The notes: generated from the letters alone by a model not told the origin. A DNA stretch of 64,000 bases from CAIQPS01 sp963843455 (GCA_963843455.1 CAWJKE010000010.1:248001-312000), one strand, 5' to 3'; numbered from the stretch's first letter, positions 8,106 to 16,899 are shown. A program made the numbers and translations.

Positions 8106-10132
8106 TGGCATTGGTCACGGCAACAGACTCGAATACGCGACACAGCACGTGGTCATACGACGTGGTGGTGATCGGCGGCGGCCATGCCGGTTGCGAAGCA
8201 GCACTTGCGTCCGCCCGCATGGGGTGTCGGACCGCGATGGTCACCCTCCACCTGGAAAATATCGCGCTGATGCCCTGCAACCCCGCAATCGGCGGGGTCG
8301 GCAAGGGGCAACTGACGCGGGAGGTGGACGCGCTGGGGGGCGAGCAGGGACGGAACACCGACCGCGCGTTCATCCAGTTGAAGATGCTCAATACGTCCAA
8401 AGGGCCGGCAGTCAGGGCCTTACGCGCCCAGGCCGACAAGCGCCTGTACGAAGACTGGATGAAGGTGACTCTCTCGAGAACGGCCAACTTGGACCTGGTT
8501 CAAGGGGAAGCGGTGACCGTTGATGTTTCACGTGAAACAATCAGGTCGGTCACGCTCGCCGACGGCCGGCGTCTCAAGTGCCGCTCGCTTGTTCTCGCGA
8601 CAGGCACCTTTCTCCGCGGCAAGATAGTGATAGGAGATCGCACGTTTGCCGCCGGGCGGGTAGGGGAGTTACCTGCCCTTCGCCTGTCCGAAAGCCTCCT
8701 TGCCGCCGGACTCGAATTGGATCGCTTCCAATCGGCGACACCACCCCGCATAGACGGGACCACCATCGACGCCGACAGGATGGTCCCGCAGGAGGGAGAC
8801 GGCGGCACCCTGTCTTTTTCTCACTGGCAGACTCCGGCGCCGCGCCGGCAGGTCCCCTGCTTTCTCACGCACACGACCGCGGCCACGCACGAGGTGGTCT
8901 CGAAGTATCTCCATCTCAGCCCCCTGCGCAGCGGTTCTGTCAGCGGCAAGGGGCCCCGTTACTGTCCGTCCATCGACCGGAAGTTGATGAATTTCCCTGA
9001 GAAGGACCAGCATCCTGTGTTCGTCGAGCCCGAAGGGATCACAACTCAGGAGATGTACCTGCAAGGGCTCACCACCAGTCTGCCCGTGTTCGTGCAGGAG
9101 AAGATCATCAAGGCGACTCCGGGGCTCGAGAACGCCCGGCTGGTCCGTCCCGGGTACGCCGTCGAGTACGATTATCTTCCGCCGCAACAACTGACTCTGG
9201 CGCTTCAGACCAAAGCAGTGGCCGGGTTGTTCTGCGCGGGGCAACTCAACGGGACCTCGGGCTACGAAGAAGCGGCCGCGCAAGGACTGATGGCCGGCAT
9301 CAACGCCGCTCTCCGTGCGCGAGGTGACGCACCGTTCGTCCTCCGGCGTGATCAAGCCTATATCGGGGTGCTGATCGACGATCTCGTGACGAAAGGCGTG
9401 GACGAACCCTACCGTATGTTCACCTCGCGGGCCGAGTATCGTCTTATCTTGCGCCACGACAACGCTTCCGAACGTCTGTCTCCGCTCGGCTACCAGCTTG
9501 GCCTGCTCACCGCGGAGCAGTTCGAAACGGTGGAAGAACGGCGGCGCCAAGTCGCGGAATACGCAGAGTTGCTGGAGAGCATCCAGGTGCGGGCCGGCGG
9601 GGAGAGTCAGGATCTGCTCGAATCCCTCGGGACCACCGCGTTGGAAGGGTCGCAGTCCGCGGGAAGACTGCTGCGCCGTCCTCAAGTCTCGTTTGAGGAT
9701 CTGCTGCAGATGTTGTCCGAGGATGACCGTGAGCGCTTCTCGTCTGCGCCATCGGATGTAGTGGAGCAACTGGCGGTCCAGGCACGCTACGAGGGGTATA
9801 TCCGCCGGCAACTGGCCGAGATCCGGCGCCACCGCGCGACCGAGACGCTCGTGGTGCCGGACGACTTCGAGTATTGGCCACTCGAGGGTTTGACGTACGA
9901 GGCGAAGGATAAGCTGAGCCGGTTGCGGCCGGCCACTTTGGGGCAGGCCTCCCGCGTGCCTGGGGTATCTCCCGCGGACATCTCCGTCCTTCTCGTGCAT
10001 CTCTACCGCTCGCTGCGCTCCGAGACGGCCGTCGACGAGGCAGAACAGGCGCCGGCCCCCGCGCGAGCATTCCGGGCAGCGACCCCTGCGGAAGCGCCGG
10101 TCTCCGGGCAAGGCCCGTTCCCCGGGCCCTGA
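8105..10132 (+). CDS. mnmG: tRNA uridine-5-carboxymethylaminomethyl modification enzyme MnmG (GidA)
   Basis: A 675-residue FAD enzyme that forms the MnmE-MnmG complex for wobble U34 modification. Motifs seen include FAD-binding VVVIGGGHAGCEAALA, the loop MPCNPAIGGVGKGQL, GPAVRALRAQADKRLY, the PPRIDGTTID region, KGPRYCPSIDRK and GQLNGTSGYEEAAAQGL. The C-terminal helical domain includes EPYRMFTSRAEYRLILRHDN and GLTYEAKDKLSRLRPATLGQ. The ATG at 8105 is preferred over 8090 because it forms a TGATG overlap with the upstream stop. The protein is somewhat longer than the usual 620-630 residues because of a Pro/Ala-rich tail. A parS sequence is embedded at 8524-8539. Confidence 0.97.
   Translation: MALVTATDSNTRHSTWSYDVVVIGGGHAGCEAALASARMGCRTAMVTLHLENIALMPCNPAIGGVGKGQLTREVDALGGEQGRNTDRAFIQLKMLNTSKGPAVRALRAQADKRLYEDWMKVTLSRTANLDLVQGEAVTVDVSRETIRSVTLADGRRLKCRSLVLATGTFLRGKIVIGDRTFAAGRVGELPALRLSESLLAAGLELDRFQSATPPRIDGTTIDADRMVPQEGDGGTLSFSHWQTPAPRRQVPCFLTHTTAATHEVVSKYLHLSPLRSGSVSGKGPRYCPSIDRKLMNFPEKDQHPVFVEPEGITTQEMYLQGLTTSLPVFVQEKIIKATPGLENARLVRPGYAVEYDYLPPQQLTLALQTKAVAGLFCAGQLNGTSGYEEAAAQGLMAGINAALRARGDAPFVLRRDQAYIGVLIDDLVTKGVDEPYRMFTSRAEYRLILRHDNASERLSPLGYQLGLLTAEQFETVEERRRQVAEYAELLESIQVRAGGESQDLLESLGTTALEGSQSAGRLLRRPQVSFEDLLQMLSEDDRERFSSAPSDVVEQLAVQARYEGYIRRQLAEIRRHRATETLVVPDDFEYWPLEGLTYEAKDKLSRLRPATLGQASRVPGVSPADISVLLVHLYRSLRSETAVDEAEQAPAPARAFRAATPAEAPVSGQGPFPGP
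8524..8539. promoter_or_regulatory. parS: parS centromere-like site inside mnmG
   Basis: TGTTTCACGTGAAACA is a perfect 16-base palindrome and matches the bacterial parS consensus bound by ParB. It lies within mnmG, encoding V-S-R-E-T, about 3 kb upstream of parB. ParB loads here and spreads on DNA, and ParA moves the complex during chromosome segregation. It is the only perfect copy I found in the window by eye. Confidence 0.95.
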
Positions 10133-10155
10133 ACGGGCAACCGAGGGCGCTTGTC

Positions 10156-10857
10156 GTGGAGTTGACGCAGACACAAACCTATGCGGCCAGGGGCCTTAGC
10201 GTCGATGCAATGGGCCGGTTGAGCATTTTCGGCGATCTCCTGCTCGGTGCCGGCTTCAACGTCACAAGTATCAGGGAGCCCGAAGCGATTGAGCGCCTAC
10301 ATTTTCTCGATTGCCTCGCCCTTCTCGAGTTGACGGTCGTCCGCTCGGCACGGCGGTTCGCGGACTTAGGTTCCGGCGCGGGCCTGCCTGCGCTGGTCCT
10401 CGCGCTCGCACTTCCGTCCGCAAGGATGACCGCTGTCGAATCTCAACGCAAGAAGTGCCGTTTCATCGAGCAGGCTTCGACCGAGATGGGGCTGCCCAAC
10501 GTCGAGATCTGCTGTACCAGAGCGGAGGACTACGGGCGCGGGGCCGGGCGGGGGGCGCACGACGTTGTTGCGACGAGGGCGCTCGCTGCCCTCCCCGTTG
10601 TCGCGGAGTATTCCTTCCCCCTGCTCGAGCATGGTGGCACGATGATCGCTATGAAGGGCGCGATATCCTACGAAGAGCGTATTCAGGCCGAGAAGGCGGT
10701 CGCTATACTGGGCGGAGGCGGCCTGGAATCGGTCAAGCTGGAACCATTCGCCGGGGCGGAGAACCGCTGGGTGTACCTGGCCCGGAAGGAGAGAGCCACT
10801 CCGGGCTCGTTCCCGCGACGGACAGGGACCGCCGTTCGGCGGCCGCTAGGGGCATGA
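10156..10857 (+). CDS. rsmG: 16S rRNA (guanine527-N7)-methyltransferase RsmG
   Basis: A 233-residue SAM-dependent methyltransferase (GidB) that methylates G527 of 16S rRNA. The N-terminal helix ends in ERLHFLDCLALL. The SAM-binding motif is FADLGSGAGLPALVLAL, followed by VESQRKKCRFIEQ and the conserved VATRALAALPVVAEY and MIAMKG segments. GTG at 10156 is the start. It follows mnmG and precedes parA in the standard oriC order. The final 25 residues are a basic tail outside the family core. Confidence 0.96.
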   Translation: MELTQTQTYAARGLSVDAMGRLSIFGDLLLGAGFNVTSIREPEAIERLHFLDCLALLELTVVRSARRFADLGSGAGLPALVLALALPSARMTAVESQRKKCRFIEQASTEMGLPNVEICCTRAEDYGRGAGRGAHDVVATRALAALPVVAEYSFPLLEHGGTMIAMKGAISYEERIQAEKAVAILGGGGLESVKLEPFAGAENRWVYLARKERATPGSFPRRTGTAVRRPLGA

Positions 10858-10876
10858 TGGTGGGGAGGATGCTGCG

Positions 10877-11635
10877 CTGATTTACGCGGTAGCAAATCAA
10901 AAAGGGGGGGTCGGCAAGACCACCACCGCTATCAACCTCGCCGCGAGCCTCGCGCAGGCGGGCGAGCGAGTGCTCTTGGTAGACATGGACTCGCAGGCGA
11001 ACGCATCACACGGGCTCGGCGTGCGGATGCCGCCCGGAGAGCCGGCCATCCTCGAGGTCCTGCTCGGCGAACAGACTCTGGACTCGGTGATACGGCCCTC
11101 TTCGGTCCCCCGGCTCGACGTGGCTCCCTCCACGTCCGACATGGTCGGTGCGGGGGTGTTGCTGCCCTCCCTCGATAACCGCGAATTCCGTCTCAAGAGG
11201 GCCCTCGCCTCCCTCGAAGCCGGCCGCTATTCGTTCGTATTCGTCGATTGTCCGCCCTCACTGGGGCTCGTCACGATCAACGCGCTGGTCGCTGCTCAGT
11301 CGGTGCTCATCCCCGTGCAGGCCGAGTACTACGCAATGGAAGGGCTCGCTCAGCTTCTATCGACCATATCGGGGCTCAAAGAGCGCCTGAATCCGTCGCT
11401 CCGCATAGCGGGGCTGGTACTGACGATGGCTGATGCGCGGACCGGTCTCGCCCGGCAGGTCGAGCGCGAGATTCGCGGACACTTCCCCGCGCTGACCTTC
11501 CGCACGGTCATTCCCCGCAACGTACGCCTCGCGGAGGCGCCCAGTCATGGCGTACCCGTTTCCATTCTCGATCCCCGCTGTGCAGGCTCAGACGCGTATT
11601 TTGATCTCGCACTGGAGGTGATCAGCCATGGCTAG
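10877..11635 (+). CDS. parA: Chromosome partitioning ATPase ParA (Soj)
   Basis: A ParA/MinD-type ATPase of about 252 residues. The deviant Walker A NQKGGVGKTTTAINLA lies at the N-terminus, Walker A' is LLVDMDSQANAS, and Walker B is FVFVDCPPSLGL. It drives segregation of ParB-parS complexes. The frame contains no ATG, GTG or TTG upstream of the Walker motif. CTG at 10877 has an excellent GGGGAGG 8 bases upstream and gives (M)IYAVANQKGG. Alternatively, ATG 10869 would be the start if one base were missing from the following few bases, giving MLRLIYAVANQ. The 3' end overlaps parB by 8 bases. Confidence 0.93.
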   Translation: MIYAVANQKGGVGKTTTAINLAASLAQAGERVLLVDMDSQANASHGLGVRMPPGEPAILEVLLGEQTLDSVIRPSSVPRLDVAPSTSDMVGAGVLLPSLDNREFRLKRALASLEAGRYSFVFVDCPPSLGLVTINALVAAQSVLIPVQAEYYAMEGLAQLLSTISGLKERLNPSLRIAGLVLTMADARTGLARQVEREIRGHFPALTFRTVIPRNVRLAEAPSHGVPVSILDPRCAGSDAYFDLALEVISHG

Positions 11636-12521
11636 GAAGCCCGCGCTGGGGAGAGGGCTGGCGGCGTTACTAGGGGAGGAGGCCGGCGGGCAATACCTCG
11701 ACGAACTCGGGCCTTCCGCGGCTCCCGCGGCCGACACAGCGGCCGGCGTCGTGGAACTTCCCGTCTCCGCCATCCGCCGCAATCCGCGGCAACCTCGCCG
11801 TGTTTTCGACCCCGCCGCCCTCGACGAGCTTGCCACCTCCATAGCGTCCGTCGGGGTGGTCCAGCCGGTGATAGTCCGCAAGACCGACGAGGGCTACGAG
11901 CTGATCGCCGGCGAACGGCGCTGGCGGGCGGCGCAGCAGGCGGGCTTCACGGTTGTGCCCGCTATTGTGCGCTCCGCCTCCGATGTGGAAAGCCTCGAGT
12001 TGGCTCTGGTGGAGAACGTTGTGCGCCAGCAACTCAACCCGGTCGACGAGGCCTTCGCTCTGAAGGTGCTGCAGGAGGATCTCGGCGTTACGCAGGAGAA
12101 ACTTGCGGCGCGTGTTGGAAAGAGCCGCTCGGCGATCGCTAACAAGATCCGCCTTCTCGACCTCCCAGCGCCCGTGCAGGAGTCGCTTGCCGGGGGTGCC
12201 CTCTCGGAGGGGCATGCCCGGGCTCTCCTGAGTCTCGGAAGTCGGGGGGAACAGATGCGGCTGGCCAGACGAATCGCGGAGCGAGGCCTCTCGGTGCGCC
12301 AGGTCGAGGAAGAGGTGCGGCGGCGGGGTCAAGCGGCGACTGTCGGCACGCGGACTGTGCGGCCGGGCCTGCCCGACGACGTACTGGATCAGATACGTGA
12401 GTCCTTCTTCAGTCTGCTCGGCGTTGTGCCGAAAGTCCGAGACAAAGGGACAGGTGGCGTGATCGAACTGCCGTTCAAGGACACGGACGAGCTGGCGCGC
12501 CTGCTCGACCGTCTGCCTTGA
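11628..12521 (+). CDS. parB: Chromosome partitioning protein ParB (Spo0J)
   Basis: A 297-residue CTP-dependent parS-binding clamp. It begins KPALGRGLAALLGEE, as most ParB do. The N-terminal domain holds the PVSAIRRNPRQPRRVF motif and the CTP-binding GERRWRAAQQAG. The helix-turn-helix for parS binding is around TQEKLAARVGKSRSAIANKI. The C-terminal dimerisation segment is ELPFKDTDELARLLDRL. The ATG lies 8 bases before the parA stop, so the pair is coupled. Its target site is visible at 8524-8539. Confidence 0.97.
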   Translation: MARKPALGRGLAALLGEEAGGQYLDELGPSAAPAADTAAGVVELPVSAIRRNPRQPRRVFDPAALDELATSIASVGVVQPVIVRKTDEGYELIAGERRWRAAQQAGFTVVPAIVRSASDVESLELALVENVVRQQLNPVDEAFALKVLQEDLGVTQEKLAARVGKSRSAIANKIRLLDLPAPVQESLAGGALSEGHARALLSLGSRGEQMRLARRIAERGLSVRQVEEEVRRRGQAATVGTRTVRPGLPDDVLDQIRESFFSLLGVVPKVRDKGTGGVIELPFKDTDELARLLDRLP

Positions 12522-12613
12522 CGGGCTCGGTCTTTGCCGAGGGGCCGGCGGAACCGCGTACGACCGGCAGGGCGTCGTATGGGCCTCTACAGTGGTCTCT
12601 GAGAGGGGTGGAT

Positions 12614-13387
12614 ATGAAAGGGCGAACGGGGAAAATCACTTTGTATATTGGCGCGGCCGTGGCACTGGCGCTCATGCCTCTGGCTCTCGCCGGCTGCGGC
12701 GGCGACCTCCCGGGTCCGGCCGCGAGTGCGGCAGTGCTTGCCGGTGTCGGACCGGCCAATACCGTGACAGTGAGCGGCCAGGCGACCGTCACGAGCCCGC
12801 CGGATGAGGCAGTCGTGGTGCTGACCGTCGAGAACGACGCGGCGAACGCGACTGATGCCATGAACGCTACCTCGGTCCAGGGCCAACAGATGCTCGATCG
12901 TTTGAAGAGCGACGGCATCCCCGACTCGGCTATCCAGACCTCGAACATAACTCTCTATCCTGTCCGGACGTACGATCCCACCACGGGCAAAGAGACCCTC
13001 ACCGGTTACCGGGCGCAGAATAGTGTCAAAGTCACGCTGAAGGATGCACCGACGGTGGCCAAAGTGCTGGCCGCGGGCGTCGAGACCGGCGCGACCTTGG
13101 TCTCCGGCCCGGACTGGAGACTGAAAGATGACAGCCAGGCCGTGAATAATGCGCTCACACAAGCGGTAGCCAATGCCCGGAAAAAGGCGGAGACCTTGGC
13201 CGCGTCGGCAGGTGGATCACTCGGCGAGGTCCTGGTCATGAGCGAAGGAACTGTCCAAGTGCCTGTATCCCCCATCTACCAAGGGGCCGGCGCTATGGAC
13301 TCTTCCAAGGTCGTGGAACCGCCGGTAAGCAGCGGCAGTCTGGACGTCACCGCCACTGTGGCCGTCACCTACGCTTTGAAGCACTGA
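12614..13387 (+). CDS. SIMPL-domain (DUF541) lipoprotein
   Basis: About 257 residues. An N-terminal signal peptide ends in the lipobox LALAGC, so the protein is probably a membrane-anchored lipoprotein. The rest is a SIMPL (DUF541) domain: it opens NTVTVSGQATVTSPPDEAVV, has IQTSNITLYPVRTYDPTTGK and YRAQNSVKVTLKD in the middle, and ends DVTATVAVTYAL. SIMPL-domain proteins are secreted or periplasmic; their molecular function is poorly defined. ATG 12614 is chosen over upstream starts because the signal peptide begins there and GAGAGGG precedes it. It follows parB by 92 bases. Confidence 0.87.
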   Translation: MKGRTGKITLYIGAAVALALMPLALAGCGGDLPGPAASAAVLAGVGPANTVTVSGQATVTSPPDEAVVVLTVENDAANATDAMNATSVQGQQMLDRLKSDGIPDSAIQTSNITLYPVRTYDPTTGKETLTGYRAQNSVKVTLKDAPTVAKVLAAGVETGATLVSGPDWRLKDDSQAVNNALTQAVANARKKAETLAASAGGSLGEVLVMSEGTVQVPVSPIYQGAGAMDSSKVVEPPVSSGSLDVTATVAVTYALKH

Positions 13388-13471
13388 ACTTCGGCATTGG
13401 GCTTTTCGGTCACCCGCAGATTCGATCAGGGAGCCCACGAGCATGTGGTGACGGTGGAGGTCGGTCTTACC

Positions 13472-13738
13472 ATGGCAGAGACCAACAGTCTCTTCTTGTC
13501 GGGGGACACGATCATCAGTTGGCCCGAGGGCCAGTTGCGCACGAGTGGGGACGCTGGGTCTGCCGGGCTCGGTCTCGGAGACGAGCTGACTCTCACTAGG
13601 ACCGGGATGTTCATATCCGAACTTGCGCGTCTCGCGCACGGGCTCGAGATAGGTTATCGTCAGTCGGTTGAGGCCGAGCGTGCCGCGCAACTGGTGAGGT
13701 TGCAGCTTCTCAGGGCGGGCATCGAAGAGGTGATCTGA
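13472..13738 (+). CDS. Small protein of unknown function upstream of the Roadblock gene
   Basis: About 88 residues from ATG 13472, or up to 113 if a TTG at 13397 is used; GGAGG lies 11 bases before the ATG. No family is recognised. The N-terminal half is Gly/Ser/Leu rich (TLTRTGMFISELARLAHGLE follows). The C-terminal half looks like an amphipathic helix (YRQSVEAERAAQLVRLQLLR). The stop codon abuts the ATG of the Roadblock protein (TGAATG), so the two are probably made together and may interact. That partnership is inference. Confidence 0.6.
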   Translation: MAETNSLFLSGDTIISWPEGQLRTSGDAGSAGLGLGDELTLTRTGMFISELARLAHGLEIGYRQSVEAERAAQLVRLQLLRAGIEEVI

Positions 13739-14125
13739 ATGACTGAGGACGACCGGCAGACGGGGACTGACCCGCTAAAGCAAGCTTTGGCAGGGTACCT
13801 TGCCATCCCGGGCATCAAAGCGGCACTCCTGGTGTCGGACCAGGGCCTGGTCATCAGCAGCATCGCCCACGAGGGAGTGGACATTGCGAGCATAGCCGCC
13901 CTGGCGGTGGACACTGTTGCCACCGCCCAGCGGTTCGGGCAGCAGGTCAGGGCGGGCACTCTGGATACCATGAGCATCGAATTCGAGGCACTCACCGTGG
14001 TCTTTGCGCCCTTCACCCCTGACGTGATGCTGGTGTTGTTGGCTGCGCCAGGTTCCGTGGGGATCTTGCTTGGACAGTTGTCGGGCGTTCGAGGGGTTCC
14101 GGTGCAGGCGCCGCGAGGCGGGTAG
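13739..14125 (+). CDS. Roadblock/LC7 domain protein
   Basis: A 128-residue single-domain protein of the Roadblock/LC7 (MglB-like) fold. After a short polar N-terminus it has LKQALAGYLAIPGIKAALLV, then SDQGLVIS, and ends MLVLLAAPGSVGILLGQL, the typical helix-strand-strand-helix-strand plan. In bacteria such proteins act as GTPase-activating partners of Ras-like MglA GTPases or as scaffolds. No small GTPase gene lies nearby. It is coupled to the small unknown gene in front and lies 11 bases before cobO. Confidence 0.82.
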   Translation: MTEDDRQTGTDPLKQALAGYLAIPGIKAALLVSDQGLVISSIAHEGVDIASIAALAVDTVATAQRFGQQVRAGTLDTMSIEFEALTVVFAPFTPDVMLVLLAAPGSVGILLGQLSGVRGVPVQAPRGG

Positions 14126-14136
14126 GAAGAGAGACG

Positions 14137-14655
14137 ATGGGCAAAGGGCGGATCATTGTCAACACCGGGGACGGGAAGGGCAAGACGACCGCCGCTCTCG
14201 GTACCGCGCTACGCGCCTCCGGGCACGGCCAGAAGGTTGCGATCGTGCAATTTCTCAAAGGTTCGTGGAACTACGGTGAGGCGATCGCCCTCGAAGAATG
14301 CCCGAACGTAGAGATCAGGCGCATCGGGTCCGGCTTCACTTGGCTTGCCGAGGATCCGGAAGTGCCCCGCGCGCTCGCCCGCGAGGCCTGGGATCTGTCC
14401 CGGGAGCTTGCGGCCTCGGGGCGTTACAACCTTCTTGTCTTGGACGAACTCAACTACGCGGTGACCGAAGGGTATGTCTCTGTTGATGAGGTACTCGCCC
14501 TCCTCGAGGGCAAGCAGCCCGATCTCTCGGTAATCATCACGGGCCGAGGGGCGGCTCCTGAGCTCATAGCCGCCGCAGACACAGTCACGGAGATGCGAAG
14601 CATCAAGCATGCCTTCGACGAGGGTTTGACGGCCAAGAAGGGGATCGAGTACTGA
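14137..14655 (+). CDS. cobO: Cob(I)yrinic acid a,c-diamide adenosyltransferase (CobO/BtuR type)
   Basis: A 172-residue ATP:corrinoid adenosyltransferase, which transfers the adenosyl group of ATP to cob(I)alamin precursors to make coenzyme B12. The P-loop is NTGDGKGKTTAALG at residues 9-22. It also has VAIVQFLKGSWNYGE, the Walker B-like LLVLDELNYAV and the family's terminal EMRSIKHAFDEGLTAKKGIE. Length and motifs are standard. No other cobalamin genes are close, so it may serve corrinoid salvage. It is the last gene of the rightward block and converges on rlmN. Confidence 0.95.
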   Translation: MGKGRIIVNTGDGKGKTTAALGTALRASGHGQKVAIVQFLKGSWNYGEAIALEECPNVEIRRIGSGFTWLAEDPEVPRALAREAWDLSRELAASGRYNLLVLDELNYAVTEGYVSVDEVLALLEGKQPDLSVIITGRGAAPELIAAADTVTEMRSIKHAFDEGLTAKKGIEY

Positions 14656-14752
14656 GTTTCAGCCTAGCTTTGGCAAGACCATCAGTCCGAACACGTCGAA
14701 GATTGTCCGGGCCGCGCGCCGGAACTACCTGCGCCGCTGCCGTCCAGCCAAC

Positions 14753-16009
14753 TCAGTCGTCCTCCTCGTAGGACCGGAGGGACCCGGCCAACTGGCCGCA
14801 GGCCGCCTCGATGCCTGCTCCCTTGCTCTGTCTGACCACGGTCTCTATGTGGGCCGCGCGCAAAACGCCACGGAAGGCCGCGACTGCCGCTGGTGACGAG
14901 GGATGAAAGGTCCTGCGGCGCCCAGGGGGCGGCGTCGCGGAGGCGGAAGTCGCCCGTGGCGCCAGCTCCTCCGGGCTGACCGGGTTCCAAGCGAGAAGAT
15001 TGACCGCGACGACATGTCCGCGAAGGAGGGCTGCCAGCTGCCGCGCATCGTCAAGAGAGTCATTCACCCCGGATAGCAGGACGTACTCCACGAGGAGTTT
15101 GCGGCCGGTGAGGGCGAAGTGCTCCCACGCGGCCTCGAGGACCTCGGCGAGGGGGTGGCGGTGACCTTCGGGGACAAGCAGGGCCCGGGTCGCATCGTCC
15201 GCGGCATGCAGGGAAAGTGCCAGGTTGACCTGCGGCTCCATCCGGGCCAACCGGACCATCCCGTTCGGGATGCCGACGGTCGATATCGAAAGCGCTCGGT
15301 GGCCGAGACCCAGTCCCAGAGGGGCGGTGAACACACGCACGGACTCGAGGACTGCTCCCAGGTTGAGCAGAGGTTCCCCCATGCCCATGTAGACGATGTT
15401 GGTGATCCTGAGTCCGGTATCCGAAGCGGCGGCTGCCGCTCTTAGTTGATCGACGATCTCGGCAGTCGATAGATTGCGCCGGAAACCCAAAGCACCGGTG
15501 GCGCAAAACGCACAGCCGACGGCGCATCCCACCTGACTCGATATGCAGGCCGTCACTCGCCTCCCGTAGGGCATGAGCACCGCCTCGATCTGGGAACCGT
15601 CGCCGGCCGCCAGGAGCAGTTTGGTCGTACCGTCCGTGCCCATCCGCGTTGCGGCGACGGAGAGAACAGACGCCCCCAAATCGTCCAGACCCTCGCGGAG
15701 ATTCGCGGGCAGAACGCTTGCCTCCGCGAAGGGATGCGCGGGACGGCGTAGCAGATGCTCCAAGACCTGAGCGTAGCGAAACGTGGGCGCGTCGGCGGCG
15801 GCCAAGACTTGCGCGAGGTCGGGACGGTAGGTGGTGAGCAGGGCCTGAGGAGTGGAGGCCTCTCGTCGCACGGACGACGGCGAACGGCTGCGCAGTGGCG
15901 CGCCCGCTTGTCCGGACGAACGCCGCGGCGATGAAACGGGTGCAGAAGGTCGGCGTCGCGTCGAGGCCGGACCGCCCTTCGACCGTCTGTGTCTGGGTTT
16001 GCCGGTCAC
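14753..16009 (-). CDS. rlmN: Radical-SAM 23S rRNA/tRNA adenine-C2 methyltransferase RlmN
   Basis: About 418 residues. It carries the radical-SAM cluster motif CAVGCAFC, the SAM-binding YMGMGEPLLN, the SISTVGIPNGM segment, LALSLHAADD and the C-terminal catalytic Cys in IEAACGQLAG. RlmN methylates C2 of A2503 in 23S rRNA and A37 of some tRNAs. GTG 16009 is chosen because it overlaps the upstream stop as GTGA. It leaves a basic, Ser/Arg-rich N-terminal extension of about 65 residues beyond the usual family start. It is the last gene of the leftward operon. Confidence 0.92.
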   Translation of the reverse strand: MTGKPRHRRSKGGPASTRRRPSAPVSSPRRSSGQAGAPLRSRSPSSVRREASTPQALLTTYRPDLAQVLAAADAPTFRYAQVLEHLLRRPAHPFAEASVLPANLREGLDDLGASVLSVAATRMGTDGTTKLLLAAGDGSQIEAVLMPYGRRVTACISSQVGCAVGCAFCATGALGFRRNLSTAEIVDQLRAAAAASDTGLRITNIVYMGMGEPLLNLGAVLESVRVFTAPLGLGLGHRALSISTVGIPNGMVRLARMEPQVNLALSLHAADDATRALLVPEGHRHPLAEVLEAAWEHFALTGRKLLVEYVLLSGVNDSLDDARQLAALLRGHVVAVNLLAWNPVSPEELAPRATSASATPPPGRRRTFHPSSPAAVAAFRGVLRAAHIETVVRQSKGAGIEAACGQLAGSLRSYEEDD

Positions 16010-16899
16010 CGCCCCGACTCCGGGGCACCGGCACTGTCGCCCGGTGTGTCGGGGGGGCTGTCCCCCGGCCGAAGGCTCGGTGTAAGTGTGACTATCAAGC
16101 CTCGCCCGACCCCCAGCAACTCGGAAGCGCTCGCTCCGTTGAGCGCGAGAGCCGTCTGACCCCATGAATCCCTGATCAGCCCGAGTTCCCCGGAGAGGAG
16201 GTCTCCGTAAGTCCGAGCCACGCGGGCGCTCCACTCGGGTGGGCCATCACCCGCCACCCCCACGAGGTACTCGGATTCCCCGGAGGGGAGATCGGCGAAG
16301 GGCAACGCCAGGGCGACATTGCCGAACCGGTCGACCTCGATGATGGGAGCTGCGACGCCCGTCTTCGTTTTCTCGACGGCAATGACGACCGGCCGCACCA
16401 GCGAAGCGGCGTCGACAGGCTGGCCGAGGGAGTCCGGGTCGGCTCCGGCGGCCAGAAGGGCCGAAGCCGGCGCGAACAGATCGCGCCCGTGGAATGTGGT
16501 CGAGACTCTGTCCGGCGGAAGGCCGGCTTGCGTGCGGACCTCCCCGACGTCGAGGGCCCACGCGCCGGTCAGGCCACCAAGCGCCTCCGCCGCGTCCACA
16601 AGCAGGCCGTTGTCCGGTCCCACGAGGAAGTCGCCACGCGCGGCCGACAGGGCGATCGGCCGCCGGGCGGTCCCGACCCCCGGGTCGATGACCGCCAGAT
16701 GGACCGCTTCGGGACAGAGCGGCGCCACCCGGGCCAGAACAAGGGCTCCGGCCGCCACATCTCCTATCGGGACGTCATGTGACACGTGGAGCACCCGGAC
16801 GCTCGGACGCACCCGGGCGATCGTGGCCTCACACGCCGCGACGTACCCCCCGCACCATCCAAAGTCGGTCATGAATGTGATCATATCCAGGGCTTTCAT
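16006..16899 (-). CDS. SAM hydrolase (SAM-hydroxide adenosyltransferase, DUF62)
   Basis: A 297-residue member of the chlorinase/fluorinase/SAM-hydrolase superfamily. Motifs are ITFMTDFG near the start, HLAVIDPGVGTARRPIAL, the GPDNGLLVDAAEAL loop and FHGRDLFAPASALL, with VDRFGNVALALPF in the C-terminal barrel. Most bacterial members hydrolyse S-adenosylmethionine to adenosine and methionine. The gene overlaps its upstream GH57 neighbour (ATGA) and its downstream rlmN (GTGA) by four bases each. No halogenase-specific feature was identified. The C-terminus has a Pro/Gly/Asp-rich tail. Confidence 0.9.
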   Translation of the reverse strand: MKALDMITFMTDFGWCGGYVAACEATIARVRPSVRVLHVSHDVPIGDVAAGALVLARVAPLCPEAVHLAVIDPGVGTARRPIALSAARGDFLVGPDNGLLVDAAEALGGLTGAWALDVGEVRTQAGLPPDRVSTTFHGRDLFAPASALLAAGADPDSLGQPVDAASLVRPVVIAVEKTKTGVAAPIIEVDRFGNVALALPFADLPSGESEYLVGVAGDGPPEWSARVARTYGDLLSGELGLIRDSWGQTALALNGASASELLGVGRGLIVTLTPSLRPGDSPPDTPGDSAGAPESGR

